Origin: Tetradesmus obliquus
Taxonomy: Eukaryota; Chlorophyta; Chlorophyceae; Sphaeropleales; Scenedesmaceae
Assembly (NCBI GenBank): GCA_030272155.1
Contig: CP126195.1
Coordinates: forward strand, 496,001-560,000
Direction of reading: 5' to 3'
DNA: 64,000 nt
Positions 1 to 10,784 of the stretch are shown here, piece after piece (the stretch's first letter is position 1; the number at the start of each line of letters is the position of its first letter). The translations under genes were made by a program, and so were the position numbers. The notes under the pieces were generated by a model. It was not told where the DNA came from, ran no database searches, and was given only the letters and a program-made list of their open reading frames with translations.

Positions 1-2655
1 GGCCGCTGCATCCACATGATGCAGCCTGAGCTAGCACACAGACTTAGCGCTGAATACCTGCACGTGGAGCGTCATCACAGCCAAGCAGCAGCGCAGCACA
101 GGCCAGGCACTCTGGCAGAGGCTCTGCACCAGCTGTGCACGCGTTACCAGGAAGGCGGCGCACTACCCGGCTCGACAGATAAGTTTATCGAAGCAAAACA
201 CCAATATGCCATGCCGCCTGCGCTGCATGCAACACTGCAACATATGATCGGCTGCAATAAGGAAAGATTTGCGAGCCCACTGAATGTCCACCCAGAAACC
301 AAACAATACTGGTCGGTACATCCGGAAGATCAGCTGTTTGGAGCCAACTATGACGCCTACAAGTGTGCGTGGACAGGAAGCAGCATAGCGGTCCCCAACT
401 TTGACCAGCATGCCGCTGCCAAGGCAACTGACTGGGCCATCAGGTCCGCCCTGAACACAGACACTCCCACAGTCACAATCCTCCTGGTACCCACCTACTG
501 CGCAGATCATGAAGACGCAGCCCACATGCGACTGGTGCATCTGCATCGCCACTGCTGCAGGATGCTGTTCACAGCCCCAAGCAGGATGGTGGACCTCCAG
601 CCTCCAGGCAACGCCCCAATGCTGAGCTGTAAACAACTGCATTGGCGGCTTCAGGCTATAGCCATAGCTAACGAGGCAGGTTTTCAGCAGCACCTACCAC
701 TATGGGACCGAGAGTGGCAACGAGAGTTCAGAGAGAACATAGAACTGGCGCTGCCAAGAAAACTAATCAACAAAAACAGCCTACGCATTCAGTTTGACGA
801 CGCAGAATACGCGATCACCGGCTTCGGCGGGTGCAGAACAGACTCAATCCTAACGGAAGCACGATGGGTAGCAAACGCATCCAAACGGTTCCAACGCAAG
901 TCACAGGACACCAGGAAACCAGCCCGACTGCTTGGCATGGCCAGCACGGCCCTCGGGGTTCAGGAGACTCAACTGCTGAGAGAGCAACACTGGGTCAGGC
1001 TGGGCCAGCTGGACTCGCCCCCTGAACTGCTACACAAGTGGGATACGTTTACGTACACAGACGGCAGTGTGATACAGGACGAAAATTGCAATGGACCAGG
1101 CATAGGCGCAGCAGTGCACACGCCTGCCTCCCAGGGCAGACATGAACGCACGTGGTACGTCAACTGCATACAGCGGGACGGCAATGCAGACCTGAGCTAC
1201 GTCAACACCATCAGTAGGGCAGAACTGGCAGCTATTCATGTAGCACTTACAGAGGCAGCGCCTCTGATAACCCAGCCAGACAACGCCGTCCACATCGCCA
1301 CTGACAGCCTGGGGTCGATTTTTGGCATTAGAAAAGCGGTGGATCGTCCCCAGGATATTTCAGAACACCGTCACCTCCACTTGCTAAATGGGATAGTTGA
1401 TGCAATAAGAGCGGCACCCGGCTCAGTTCACATCTGGAAGGTTAAAAGTCAAATAGGTATAGCAGGCAATGAAGCTGCAGATAAGGCAGCAGTGGCCGTG
1501 GCACATGGGGAAGTGGCTGCCACCCAACTCAATGAATATGGCAGGCCAAGCAACCTGCGAACAAGCACCCACTGGCCACATAGACGCATCGAGCAGCAGA
1601 AAGAAGCAAATGGCAAGTCCATTCAGCACACGATGTACGAACCACTGGCCAACCTAGAGGATGCACTGCGAGACATAGCCCATACGCACAGGTGGTTCGG
1701 CATGTCCAATCTACAGTCATACTACGCAGAGCAATGGCTACGGCACTGCGACCAGATGGAACACAGATACAGCCATATGTTTCTAACAAGCTCAAAGGTC
1801 TCCCTGCGTACCAAAAAGCTAGCCATCGGATGTAGGTTTGACGTAGCGCCGACACACAAGCAGTTGCACCGTTACCGTGTAGTAAAGAGCCCCATGTGCC
1901 CCCTCAGATGTGGCGAAACAGACAGCTGCCACCACGCCATCAGTGGATGCCCTAGGCTATCCACTACCGTCACCAGCCGTCACAATGCAGCTGGGTCTCT
2001 AATTGCTGAAGCGATATGCAAAAGCTCAGGCTCTAGTTCTATACTGCTAACAGACGTGGGAATCCGAAGAAGGTGGCCAGACGGCGATGTCCCAGCACGC
2101 CTGCCATGTAACCGCTACCTGCGCGACACTGACCTCCCCACAAACATGCCCCCAGCCCTGCGCGCTGCCCTACAAGCCTACACAGGCAGCATTCCCGACA
2201 TTCTACTGCAGAAGATGGACGGCATGAGCAGTCAAATGATTTACGTCATAGCAGAGATCAAATACTGCAGAGACACAGACCCAGAACCCCAGCGGCAGCG
2301 CGCACAAGCCCAGCATGCTGCGCTGAAGGAACTGTTTACGACACACGACCCAGACTGCAAAGTTACAGTTGCGCCAATCCTACTAGGGGTAACTGGGGTG
2401 ATATACAAAGAGACAATAGACACAATTGAACACCAACTAGGGGTAGAAGGACCACGATTGGCAGCACTGGCAAAGAGGCTGCACTTCTCAGCAGTGACCA
2501 ACATGCAGAAGATATGGAGGCAACGTAAGGCAATCATGATGACAGCGAGGAAAGGTACTGGCACGAGACCAGCACAGCCGAACTCAAACCCTGCAAAGAA
2601 ACGACAGCACGGCACCGGCGAACCAGACCACCGCAAAAAGCCACGCTTTAGATGA
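1..2655 (+). CDS. LINE polyprotein C-terminal part: PCIF1-like region, RNase H, restriction-like endonuclease
   Basis: The frame is open from base 1; the first ATG is at 16, so the true start is probably upstream. Residues are numbered from that ATG (879 aa). Residues about 85-190 (ERFASPLN, FGANYDAY, then KATDWAIRSA and a hydrophobic LLVP strand) resemble PCIF1/CAPAM-type methyltransferase regions of algal proteins. The expected NPPF-like catalytic motif reads VPNF, so activity is doubtful. RNase H spans about 343-495 with the acidic set D349 (YTDGS), E403 (RAEL), D430 (ATDS) and D489 (GNEAAD). The restriction-like endonuclease spans about 625-760, with C628, C632, H639/H640 and C645, then RHN at 655-657, PD at 727-728 and EIK at 747-749. 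The last 40 residues are basic. RNase H and the endonuclease are well supported; the PCIF1 resemblance is from memory of the family and less certain. Confidence 0.75.
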   Translation, partial: GRCIHMMQPELAHRLSAEYLHVERHHSQAAAQHRPGTLAEALHQLCTRYQEGGALPGSTDKFIEAKHQYAMPPALHATLQHMIGCNKERFASPLNVHPETKQYWSVHPEDQLFGANYDAYKCAWTGSSIAVPNFDQHAAAKATDWAIRSALNTDTPTVTILLVPTYCADHEDAAHMRLVHLHRHCCRMLFTAPSRMVDLQPPGNAPMLSCKQLHWRLQAIAIANEAGFQQHLPLWDREWQREFRENIELALPRKLINKNSLRIQFDDAEYAITGFGGCRTDSILTEARWVANASKRFQRKSQDTRKPARLLGMASTALGVQETQLLREQHWVRLGQLDSPPELLHKWDTFTYTDGSVIQDENCNGPGIGAAVHTPASQGRHERTWYVNCIQRDGNADLSYVNTISRAELAAIHVALTEAAPLITQPDNAVHIATDSLGSIFGIRKAVDRPQDISEHRHLHLLNGIVDAIRAAPGSVHIWKVKSQIGIAGNEAADKAAVAVAHGEVAATQLNEYGRPSNLRTSTHWPHRRIEQQKEANGKSIQHTMYEPLANLEDALRDIAHTHRWFGMSNLQSYYAEQWLRHCDQMEHRYSHMFLTSSKVSLRTKKLAIGCRFDVAPTHKQLHRYRVVKSPMCPLRCGETDSCHHAISGCPRLSTTVTSRHNAAGSLIAEAICKSSGSSSILLTDVGIRRRWPDGDVPARLPCNRYLRDTDLPTNMPPALRAALQAYTGSIPDILLQKMDGMSSQMIYVIAEIKYCRDTDPEPQRQRAQAQHAALKELFTTHDPDCKVTVAPILLGVTGVIYKETIDTIEHQLGVEGPRLAALAKRLHFSAVTNMQKIWRQRKAIMMTARKGTGTRPAQPNSNPAKKRQHGTGEPDHRKKPRFR

Positions 2656-2930
2656 GCGCACGCAAGCGATACGCCCCGCTTGTGCCCTAGGGCGCAAGTG
2701 GACGGGTAGTGGGTGTGGAGCCCAGGGGCGCCGCCCCTGGCCACACACACCCTCTTAGCCTAAACTTACCCAGGAGCTGCAGAGCTGCCTGGGTAGTCAC
2801 TCACTCACTCACTCAACAACCCCGTGGTCCTGACCGAGTCAGTCAGGCCGCCTGACTGACCCAGTGGTATCAGTTGTTCGGAACTCCTGCAGGAGTTGAC
2901 CCAGTGGTATCAGCTGATACCCGAACCTTG
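1..2930 (+). mobile_element. LINE (non-LTR retrotransposon), 3' portion, RNase H plus restriction-like endonuclease type
   Basis: The window opens inside a long open frame that ends at 2655 and is followed by about 270 bases of non-coding tail. The frame carries an RNase H domain and, after it, a zinc-knuckle plus PD-(D/E)XK arrangement like the endonuclease of R2-type LINEs. A reverse transcriptase is not seen and presumably lies to the left of base 1. Elements with both RNase H and a restriction-like endonuclease are known in green algae (Dualen/RandI), which is the nearest family I can name. The tail contains TCAC repeats, a perfect 16-bp palindrome and a repeated 18-bp motif. The 3' end is placed where these structures stop and is approximate. 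No target-site duplication can be judged because the left end is outside. Confidence 0.8.
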
Positions 2931-3426
2931 TGCCTGTCACAGCAGCGACCACTGTTCGGGCTGCTGCCTCATTCACCTCATCGATTTGAAAACGGGCACC
3001 ACAGGATATCGTAACACCACCTTGCAGACGTGTGTTGACAGTTTACTAGGCTTGTTCAGCAGAGCAACGAGAGCAGCATCACTCAGTGACAGCACCATTA
3101 CGCCTGTGGTTGGCACGACGCAGCCAGGAGGTGCCGGGCCCCTGCCATCCCACAGGCAATACAGCCCTGCTGATGCCAGCCTTGTGGCAGCAGCACAACA
3201 CTCAAAATACCAGGCTTGAGGCTGGGCTGAGCTGGCAAAGGCCAGCAATATCACCACCATTACCATGCAAACATTGCCCACTCGATTCGCCCACTCGGTT
3301 CGTCTGACTGTTGCGTGTGACTAGCCAGTAGACAGTCGTCCCCCGTGTGACAAAAAAACATTGCCCACTCGGTTGCCCAGCAGCAGCACGTGCCTGCCCT
3401 TGAAGAACAGCATCACACCAGCGCCG
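2656..3426. other. LINE 3' tail and intergenic spacer
   Basis: After the LINE stop there is a TCAC run near 2798-2813, a self-complementary stretch at 2836-2859, a perfect 16-bp palindrome centred near 2888 (AACTCCTGCAGGAGTT), and an 18-bp motif (GACCCAGTGGTATCAG core) near 2858 and again near 2899. From about 2930 the sequence looks like spacer. It holds one minus-strand near-copy of the last exon of the neighbouring phosphoesterase at about 3125-3190. No independent gene is seen. Confidence 0.5.
3125..3190 (-). repeat. Echo of the last phosphoesterase exon (SAGLYCLWDGRG segment)
   Basis: On the minus strand this segment encodes SAGLYCLWDGRG followed by a Pro/Gly stretch and PTTG. The same peptide occurs in the last exon at about 3450-3520 (ESAGLYCLWDGRG, then PITG). 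The DNA is clearly homologous, including a shared CCTGCCATCCCACAGGCA block. It lies just downstream of the chosen stop codon. It could be an alternative 3' terminal exon or a dead duplicate. Confidence 0.7.
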
Positions 3427-3543
3427 TCATGGGCCTGTTATTGGCAGCACAGTGCCGGGTGCCGCCAGCCCCCTGCCATCCCACAGGCAGTACAGCCCTG
3501 CTGACTCAGCCCCCACAGCATCCAATGCGTACTGCACGTACCG

Positions 3544-3582
<39 letters not shown>

Positions 3583-4144
3583 GCCGGTTGAGCTCATGCT
3601 CTTCAGCGCTGCTGCTGTTGGCAGCACCATGTCAGCGTTGATGTGGCTGTGGCCATACACGTGCACGGCTGATGACACCTGCACATGCATATGGAGGCAG
3701 CCAGCAAACACAAGCAAATGTGAATGCGGCAACGCATGCCGTTTGCTATGTGACATGGTTCACAATGTGGAGATGCAAAGCTGCATAGATTTAGGCATGT
3801 CTCTGCAGTCCTCCGAACCTGGAGGCACAGTTCACAGATGCGTCCTGCAAGGCACCTGCCAGCAGCACATGATCCTGCCCAGCACAGGCAGCCCCCTTCA
3901 ATTGTAAAAGAATTACTGTTATTGTAACCATATTTCTCAAGTCAATCACCAGAAAGGCTTAGTTGTTTTTTTGTTTCCGGTGAGATATGAGCAGCAATTC
4001 TGTACTCTCGGCATCACAATCGTCACCTGCTCCAGCTGCAGCTGCAGCTCGCAGCATCCCATGGCCTTGCCCAGCTCACTGAAGCGGGAGTGAGGCAGCC
4101 CAGGGTGGGGCAGGAAGTGGCTGGCGGTGATCACCGTCACACCC

Positions 4145-4179
<35 letters not shown>

Positions 4180-4380
4180 AGCCCCTGCTGCTGCAGGCAT
4201 GAGTGCTGGTGCCGCTACTGGTCTAGTCGTGTTTGTCGTAGGTGGAGCATGCCGGCCAGTTGATGGGTGTGGGGTTGGGGGAGCTGCAAGGCGCTGCAAG
4301 CTGAGCCTTGCAGCAGGCTGTGCCACTGGAGCCCTGCCGGCCGCTGCTGCTGCCGCCGTCTGCGCCAGATGCTTCAGCTC

Positions 4381-4424
<44 letters not shown>

Positions 4425-4622
4425 TTTGTTGCTGCCCTGTGCTCCTGGCTGCTGCTAGCTTCAGGTTGAGCTGCAGGCCTGGCACCCGCCTGGAGCTGGC
4501 CACTGCCAGCACACCAGACTCATTCCATGTCACAGTGCTGCTGCTGCTGCCGCTGCCGCTGCTGCTGCTACCTGCAGCTGCTGTGGGTAAGGCTGCGGTG
4601 GCGCTGGTGCCAGCAGGAGGTA

Positions 4623-4664
<42 letters not shown>

Positions 4665-4911
4665 CAAGAGCTGCAGCATGCAGCTGCTGCTCCATCAGTA
4701 CCTTGGGAGTATGCAGTGGCTCCTGCTGCTCCGGTTTTGAATGCTGCTGTGGCTGCTGCTGCTGCAACGTGCTCTGCTGCAGCTGTGCGACGCGTGCCGC
4801 AACGAGGGCCACAGCCCTGCTGTTGAGCCGCATCATGACGTGCCACATTTGATCATCAGGCACAGGCCAAGCACAGAAGCTGTCATGCCTGTACCTGCCC
4901 GGCCTGGTGGC

Positions 4912-4960
<49 letters not shown>

Positions 4961-5301
4961 AAGAATACTGAGCAGCAGTGATGGTTTATTCAGCACTGTC
5001 AGGTCATTGCTTTGCCGCCATGGCGGAGGCGGCAGCAGCAGCAGGGCATGAAAAGCAGTGGCTGGCGGCAGACTATCAACGCTTGAAGCACACGGCACAG
5101 CTACTATATCATGTGGGGTGATGTGTGTACAGCAGTAGCGCCCCAAACAACAGCATAGCCGAGCAGTTGATGATCACAAGCTACCTTGGGTCTGATGTGT
5201 CAAAGGCAGCGGTGTACCACGACAGCAGTGGCAGCACGAGCAGGCCGGGTGTCACCTCCACTGGCCCCACGTCAACACCACACTCATCAGCCATCTGCGG
5301 T

Positions 5302-5332
<31 letters not shown>

Positions 5333-5397
5333 CGATCAGGCCAAGTGTCACCTCCACAGGCCCCACGTCTACGCCACACTCATCAGCCATCTGCGAC

Positions 5398-5436
<39 letters not shown>

Positions 5437-6227
5437 AGAGGCAAGAGCAGCAACAGCCTGAGATGCAACATACACTGCGGTCCATCACAAATCACGTAAC
5501 ACACAGTCAGTGTCAGCCCCCACGCACCAGCGCAGCTGCAGCTGGAAGGAACAACAGCAGTGTGCAGCGAAGCAAGCAGCCAAGCAAGCCGCACCTGCCG
5601 CAGCGCCAGCAGTTTAGAAAAGGAGTCGCTGTAATGCGCACAGTCGCTGCTGCCCGGCCGCAGCCAGGCCTCGTGGTTGCCCGGCAGCCACACTACACGC
5701 CTGAAGCAGGGCGACAGCAGCTTCAGTGCTGCTGCCACTGCCGCTGCAGTGTCAGCCACATCGCCTGCAGCAGCAGCAGCAGTGAGGCGATGCAGCAAGC
5801 AGCTCAGGGAAGGGGAGATGAGGAGAGAACACGCAAACTTGCTTGAAGCAACGCGCCCCACGTAGCGTAGCATTCAAGTTGTTGCAGGTGTGCAGCCTGT
5901 GCAGCATCACCCCACAGTGGCAGCACTTGCAACGTCAGAGACGCGGTCCCAGCAACCAGCCGCAACGCCACGCTGTGTGCATCAATGCGTCACCAACTCC
6001 ACAGCCCGCAGATTCAAAGTCTAGCTTTGATTACATTACATTACATTACATTACATTACATACATATCAACTATCAGCTTCACTGGATGAAGCAGCAAAC
6101 AACTGGCACGGCTCACCTGCCACGATCAGCACGTCATTCCTGAAGGCGCTGCTGCTGATGCGCTGCAGCCAGGCCATGTTGCCCCCGCCTGCCTTGTCCA
6201 CGTGCAGGTCGGACACACAGAACACAC

Positions 6228-6275
<48 letters not shown>

Positions 6276-7087
6276 GGGTGAGTTGGAAGCGATCCTTCAT
6301 CCGCTGCCAGCGCTTGCAGATACGTCCCTGCTGCTGCTGCTGCTGCTGCTGCTCCTCTGGCAGCTGGCACAGAGCAGTCAGCATTTGCAGTTGGCCTGCT
6401 GCCAGCTGCTGCACTGCTGCTTGCACTGCTGCATTTGATGCTGCTGCTGCTGCTGTTCTGCATTGGTGATAGCCCTTGGCATACAGGCAGTACGCCACTT
6501 CTGTGTCACCCATGCCAGCTGCTGCCGCCGCCATTGACTGCCAGCATCTGGCACACAGCAGAAGGCCTGCAGCATGCAGCAGCAGTGTTAACACACAAGG
6601 CGTTGGAAAAGGATACATGCAGCTGCATCCGCAATGCACGTATTGCAGTACTAGCAAGGTAGACTGCATTGTTGTGGCGGTGTCTAGCTGTAGAGACTAT
6701 GTTGCTCATCCTAAACGTTTTCTGTCGAGTATTGTGCAAAAATGCACACAGCAATGCATCTTGCATGCCTCCCTTCAGCTGCAGATAGCTAAGGCTAACA
6801 ACAGTGCAGCAAATAGGGTTTCCAAAACGTAGTGTGTGAGTTGGTTGACGCTGCCGCAGCATTGCATGGCTGGTTCAGAAACAGCACAGCAGCCTGAAGG
6901 CAGCGCTCTCACCTGCACTGTCATTCTGCCTCGGCTGTGCTTGGGAAGTGCCTCCTGCACTGTCTAGGGCCCTCTTTGCCGCCACGAAGGCATGCTCGAA
7001 CATCTGCTGCTGCAGTAGGGCGAGAGCCTGCTGGTACAGCTGGCTGCTGCTGGCAATGGAGGCTGTGGTTCCTACTGCTGCAGCCAT
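3427..7087 (-). CDS. Calcineurin-like metallophosphoesterase, 6 exons, 674 aa
   Basis: Exons on the minus strand are 7087-6913, 6566-6117, 5764-5595, 5294-5185, 4894-4027 and 3678-3427; phases agree and the total is 2025 nt. The protein has a TPR-like N-terminus, then the two-metal phosphoesterase signature: SDLH (about 176-179), GD (209-210), GNHE (237-240), a SHFLPH segment, and GHSH (600-603) near the C-terminus. These histidines and acids bind two metal ions in the family and hydrolyse phosphoesters; the substrate cannot be told. It resembles an uncharacterised plant/algal phosphoesterase group. Long poly-Q, poly-A and poly-S tracts interrupt conserved blocks, notably a Q/A-rich stretch between WHVMMRLNSRAV and SHFLPH. 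The exon MADECGVDVGPVEV occurs twice (5185-5294 and an echo at 5334-5394). The ATG at 7087 was chosen because upstream in-frame starts are non-ATG. Confidence 0.85.
4142..4958 (-). repeat. CTG/CAG triplet tracts in and beside phosphoesterase exon 5
   Basis: Five or more separate CTG/CAG runs of roughly 10-15 units lie at about 4142-4179, 4382-4423, 4625-4662 and 4917-4956 (plus a shorter one near 4540). Those inside the exon read as poly-A or poly-Q. The one at 4917-4956 lies just upstream (in gene sense) of the exon 5 acceptor at 4894. Confidence 0.9.
5334..5394 (-). repeat. Echo of phosphoesterase exon 4
   Basis: This encodes MADECGVDVGPVEVTLGL on the minus strand. It is nearly the same as the real exon 4 start (5294 downward) and is also preceded by a CAG acceptor. 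A CTG run follows each copy. The real exon is chosen because it continues into PLLSWYTAAFDTSDP, the family's conserved PLxSWY segment. Confidence 0.75.
6031..6064. repeat. TTACA pentanucleotide microsatellite
   Basis: About seven TTACA units lie inside intron 2 of the phosphoesterase gene. The complementary TGTAA array occurs in an intron at 27728-27768, and a TGTAT array ends the SINE near 35118. Confidence 0.9.
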
Positions 7088-7654
7088 CGCAATCAAGGTG
7101 CAATCAGCACTTGTGCAGCCTCAGGTGAGAAGATGCAACGCTGTTGAATATTAAGTTGCTGATATTTCGAACGTTTCGACGTGTTGTATTAGCCACAAAG
7201 GACTCGAGCAGCAGGAACCAAGTCCAAGGTAGCACTTAGCAGCCGTCTAACCAACGAACAGTACATTGAGCCAGGACTCATACAGCTACTCATGGTTATA
7301 AGGATCATACGCCTCCTCCAACTGCAACTTCTAGGAAGGGCCGATGTCAGTAGCAACCGCAACCGCCCTCGCCTGGAAGTAACTAGTGCCGCAAAACAAC
7401 CACAAGCTCTTGTCGAGCATCACGAAACATTATTGCTTTGTTCCGAACATCAGAAAGCGGCACGAGCCATGAGCACATTACAGGACTCGTACAGGAGTAC
7501 GGTGTACGCTGAAGATCCTTGTGCTGCGCAGCACAGCATGCTTCTGCCCTTGCAAACAGCAATTGCTCCTGCGGCTGCTCCTGCTGCTGCCGACTGCTTG
7601 CTTTGTCACACAGCGTGAGCTGCAGCGGTAGCAGCTGTCCAGCTGCTGTCCAGC
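7088..7654. promoter_or_regulatory. Spacer holding the phosphoesterase promoter and the desulfhydrase 3' UTR
   Basis: Both flanking genes run on the minus strand, so this 567-base spacer must contain the 3' end of the desulfhydrase transcript and the promoter of the phosphoesterase. No TATA-like box is clear. A TGTAA on the minus strand lies at 7478-7482. Confidence 0.45.
7478..7482 (-). terminator. Possible TGTAA polyadenylation signal
   Basis: TGTAA is the usual poly(A) signal of chlorophycean algae. This copy is 173 bases downstream of the D-cysteine desulfhydrase stop. A pentamer occurs by chance often, so this is a candidate only. Confidence 0.35.
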
Positions 7655-10369
7655 TCACTGCTGCATGGCTGCGCTCACGTCCATCCTGCTGCTCCTGCCC
7701 AGCCCCTCCACCAGCGGCTGCAGCTGGTCCGCCTTATCATACATGCCCTGCAGCAGCAGCACACGTGCATGTCGTTAGATACAGCAGACTTGGCGCTGGG
7801 CTTCGCGATCCACCATTATCTGGCATTGGAACAGCAGCAAGGCCTGTGCAGGAAGTCCAGGCGCTAGGTCCACGCGCTCGACCAGAAGCTGCCGGCAGAA
7901 CAGACACGTGTCTTCCTGCCCTGAAGCTGCTCTGCTTCACGCTGCCATTCCAGCAAACTCACACAGCTATTGGTTTATGATGCACACTCGCTTGAAACGC
8001 AAGCAACAAAACAGCTGCTCTCATACTCACCAGCAGTCCTCCCGTGTGCACGAACAGCACCTTTTTGCCCTGCCACTGCTGCGGGTCTGCGCGCATGCCT
8101 GCCAGCAGGCTGTGCAGCGCCTTGCCTGAGTACACAGGGTCAAGCAGCACACCTGTGGCCAGAGCCACCTCCTGCAGGGCAGCAGCAGCAGCAGTAGCAG
8201 CAGCAACAGCACGGTTCAGCATCAGCATCAGCACTTTGTGCAGCACCTTGCCGGAGTACACAGGGTCGAGCAGCACACCTGTGGCCAGAGCCACCTCCTG
8301 CAGCATAAGAAGTTGTGCAAAGAAAGGTTGTACAACATATTCAAAGCAGCATGGTCCAGCAGCATGCCAATCGTCAGCTTCAGATGCCGTCAGGCAGCAG
8401 GATTTGTGATGTCAACATGCCCAAGGCACCAGGGGCAAGCAGGATTTGTGATGTCAACATGCCCAAGGCACCAGGGGCAAGCAGGATTTGTGATGTCAAC
8501 ATGCCCAAGGCACCAGGGGCAAGCAGGATTTGTGATGTCAACATGCCCAAGGCACCAGGGGCAAGCAGCAACAACACAACCGCCGTCAGCGCGCAGCAAC
8601 AATATCAGAAGGGCCTTGGTCAAATTGCAGTGACAGCTGTGACCCAAGCATGCAGAAGCAGCATATGCTGTCCCGATCACCGATAGTCCAGAAAGAGCTG
8701 CCGCACCTGCACCGTCTTGAGCTCCTCGTCTGTTGAGATGGCATAGCCTAGGCCCTTGGCATTGTGGGCGGTGAACAGCTGGCTTGCTCCTGCAGACCAG
8801 CAGGTGAACAAGTCACATGATCAAGTCGCATGCGGATGTAGGTCAGAGGCTGTATTGAAGCATCTATCTGGATCTGAGTGAATCTCGCTTTGCTCCTTCC
8901 TTGCTTACACACATTGCAGCAGGCGCCCACATTGTGCAGCATGAGCTCAAGTGCAGCATGAACTTGCAAGCACACGGCAAGCCACTATGCACACATTGAA
9001 CTCCAAGCACACTAGCAGCACTGATGTCCAGCAACGTAAGTCAGCATGCAGGAGCTGTGCCACACCATCCTTCGCACCTGCCTCCGTGTACCCCAGCTGC
9101 TGCAGCAGCCCGCCAATCTCATCAAACAATTTGTGATGTTGACACATGTCTGCACGCAGACCAAAAAAATTGCCACAGCAAGGGCGCACCTGCCTCCGTA
9201 TAGCCCAGTTGCTGCAGCAGCCCGTCTATTTCTTCGTAAAAATACTCGGGGCTGTCGCACACCGCATAAGCATGCACCGCAGCGGCCAGCCCAGCTAGCT
9301 TGGCTCCTAGCGCCAGGCCTGCCGTGGTGCCCGAGCTGCCGCAGGCCTGCAATGCAAGGCAGGGACCAATGACGGCACCAGATGAAAAGGGAGCAAACAG
9401 CGGCAGGTGCAGCCGCCAGGGCTGCTAGCTTGGCTCCTAGCGCCAGGCCTGCCGTGGTGCCCGAGCTGCCGCAGGCTTGCAGTGAACGAAGTGAGCACAA
9501 GCTTGGTTCAGCCCAGGGCAAAGTCTTGTGCAGCGGCCAGCCCAGCCAGCTTGGCCTTTAGTTGCCAGGCCTGCCGTGGTGCCTGAGCTGCCGCAGGCCT
9601 ACAGCAAGATGAAAGCAGTGCACATGCCGGGTTGTGGTGCAGGGCAAGTGACAAATGGTGCAGTGCCGCTGCCTGCCAGTGGCGGCAGCTAGCCAGCCCA
9701 GAGCCATGCCAGCTGTTGTGCCTGAGCTGCCGCAGGCCTGCAGATGACAACCAGACAAGTAAACACAGCACTAGCATGCACGCCAGCCGGCAGTCCCTTC
9801 ACTCGCAGTGCATTGTTGGGTGGCTGCTAGTGCAGCTGCTGCTGCCTAACCACAAGAACCACAGTCTCTCACCGAAGCCAGCACAACAAACTGCAGCCCC
9901 AGCTCCTCCTGCTGCTGTAAAATCGGCAGCATTCAGGTAGCCCCAGCAGCCCAGCACGGCGCAATGATGATGATATCAGCTCCCCCCCCCCAAACAAAAG
10001 TCAATCATCCAGGCCGTACTTGCTGTGGCAAGCTGCAACCATTGCACCTCAACGCTGGGCGCTTTGTACGTGTCACTGCCCTGCCTACGTGGCCTGCCGC
10101 AGCTGCTGCCGCTGCTTCTGTTCTTCAGCCCAAGCCCTCTCACCGACGCAATCACATCAAATTGGAGCCCCAGCTCCTTCTGCTGCTGCGCAATCTCCTC
10201 GACAGCATTCAGGTAGCCCCAGCAGCCCAGTGCGCTGCTGCCACCCACGGGGATGTAGTAGGGCTTCTTGCCCTGCTGCTGCAGCTGCTGACTCAGCGCA
10301 GCACCCAGGCGGGCGGCCCCCAGGCGCGCATACTCTTCCTTGCTGACCTGGGGGGTACAGTCCAGCGGC

Positions 10370-10403
<34 letters not shown>

Positions 10404-10742
10404 ACATGGTTTGATAAGGTGCGTTCGGCTCTGCAGCAGCAAGAACGCCACCGATTGTGAACATCCTGACGTGTGTTTAGCTGTTTCTTCTCTGCCTGTG
10501 TGACCGCGTAGCACCCATCATACATCACATTCACCTACATTCGCCAGCACATGTGGTTGTAATCAAACCCACCTGGTGTATGGATGCGCCCACCAGCCGC
10601 CCCACCAGCTACTGGTGAGAGTCATTACAGTGTATGTAACAGTGATTGTGGTTGTAATCACGCCCACCTGGTGTATGGTTGCGCCCGCCAGCCGCTCCAC
10701 CAGCAGGTTGCCCACCAGCCCGGGGTCACTGTCAGCCAGGGC

Positions 10743-10784
<42 letters not shown>

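Noticed and set aside
4127-4852. Long plus-strand frames rich in Ala, Cys or Leu through the CTG runs
   Set aside because: They are antisense shadows of the phosphoesterase poly-Q exon; triplet repeats keep all six frames open.
8385-8580. Regular 42-bp repeats as a CRISPR-like array
   Set aside because: Copies are contiguous with no unique spacers and lie in a nuclear intron; it is a minisatellite.
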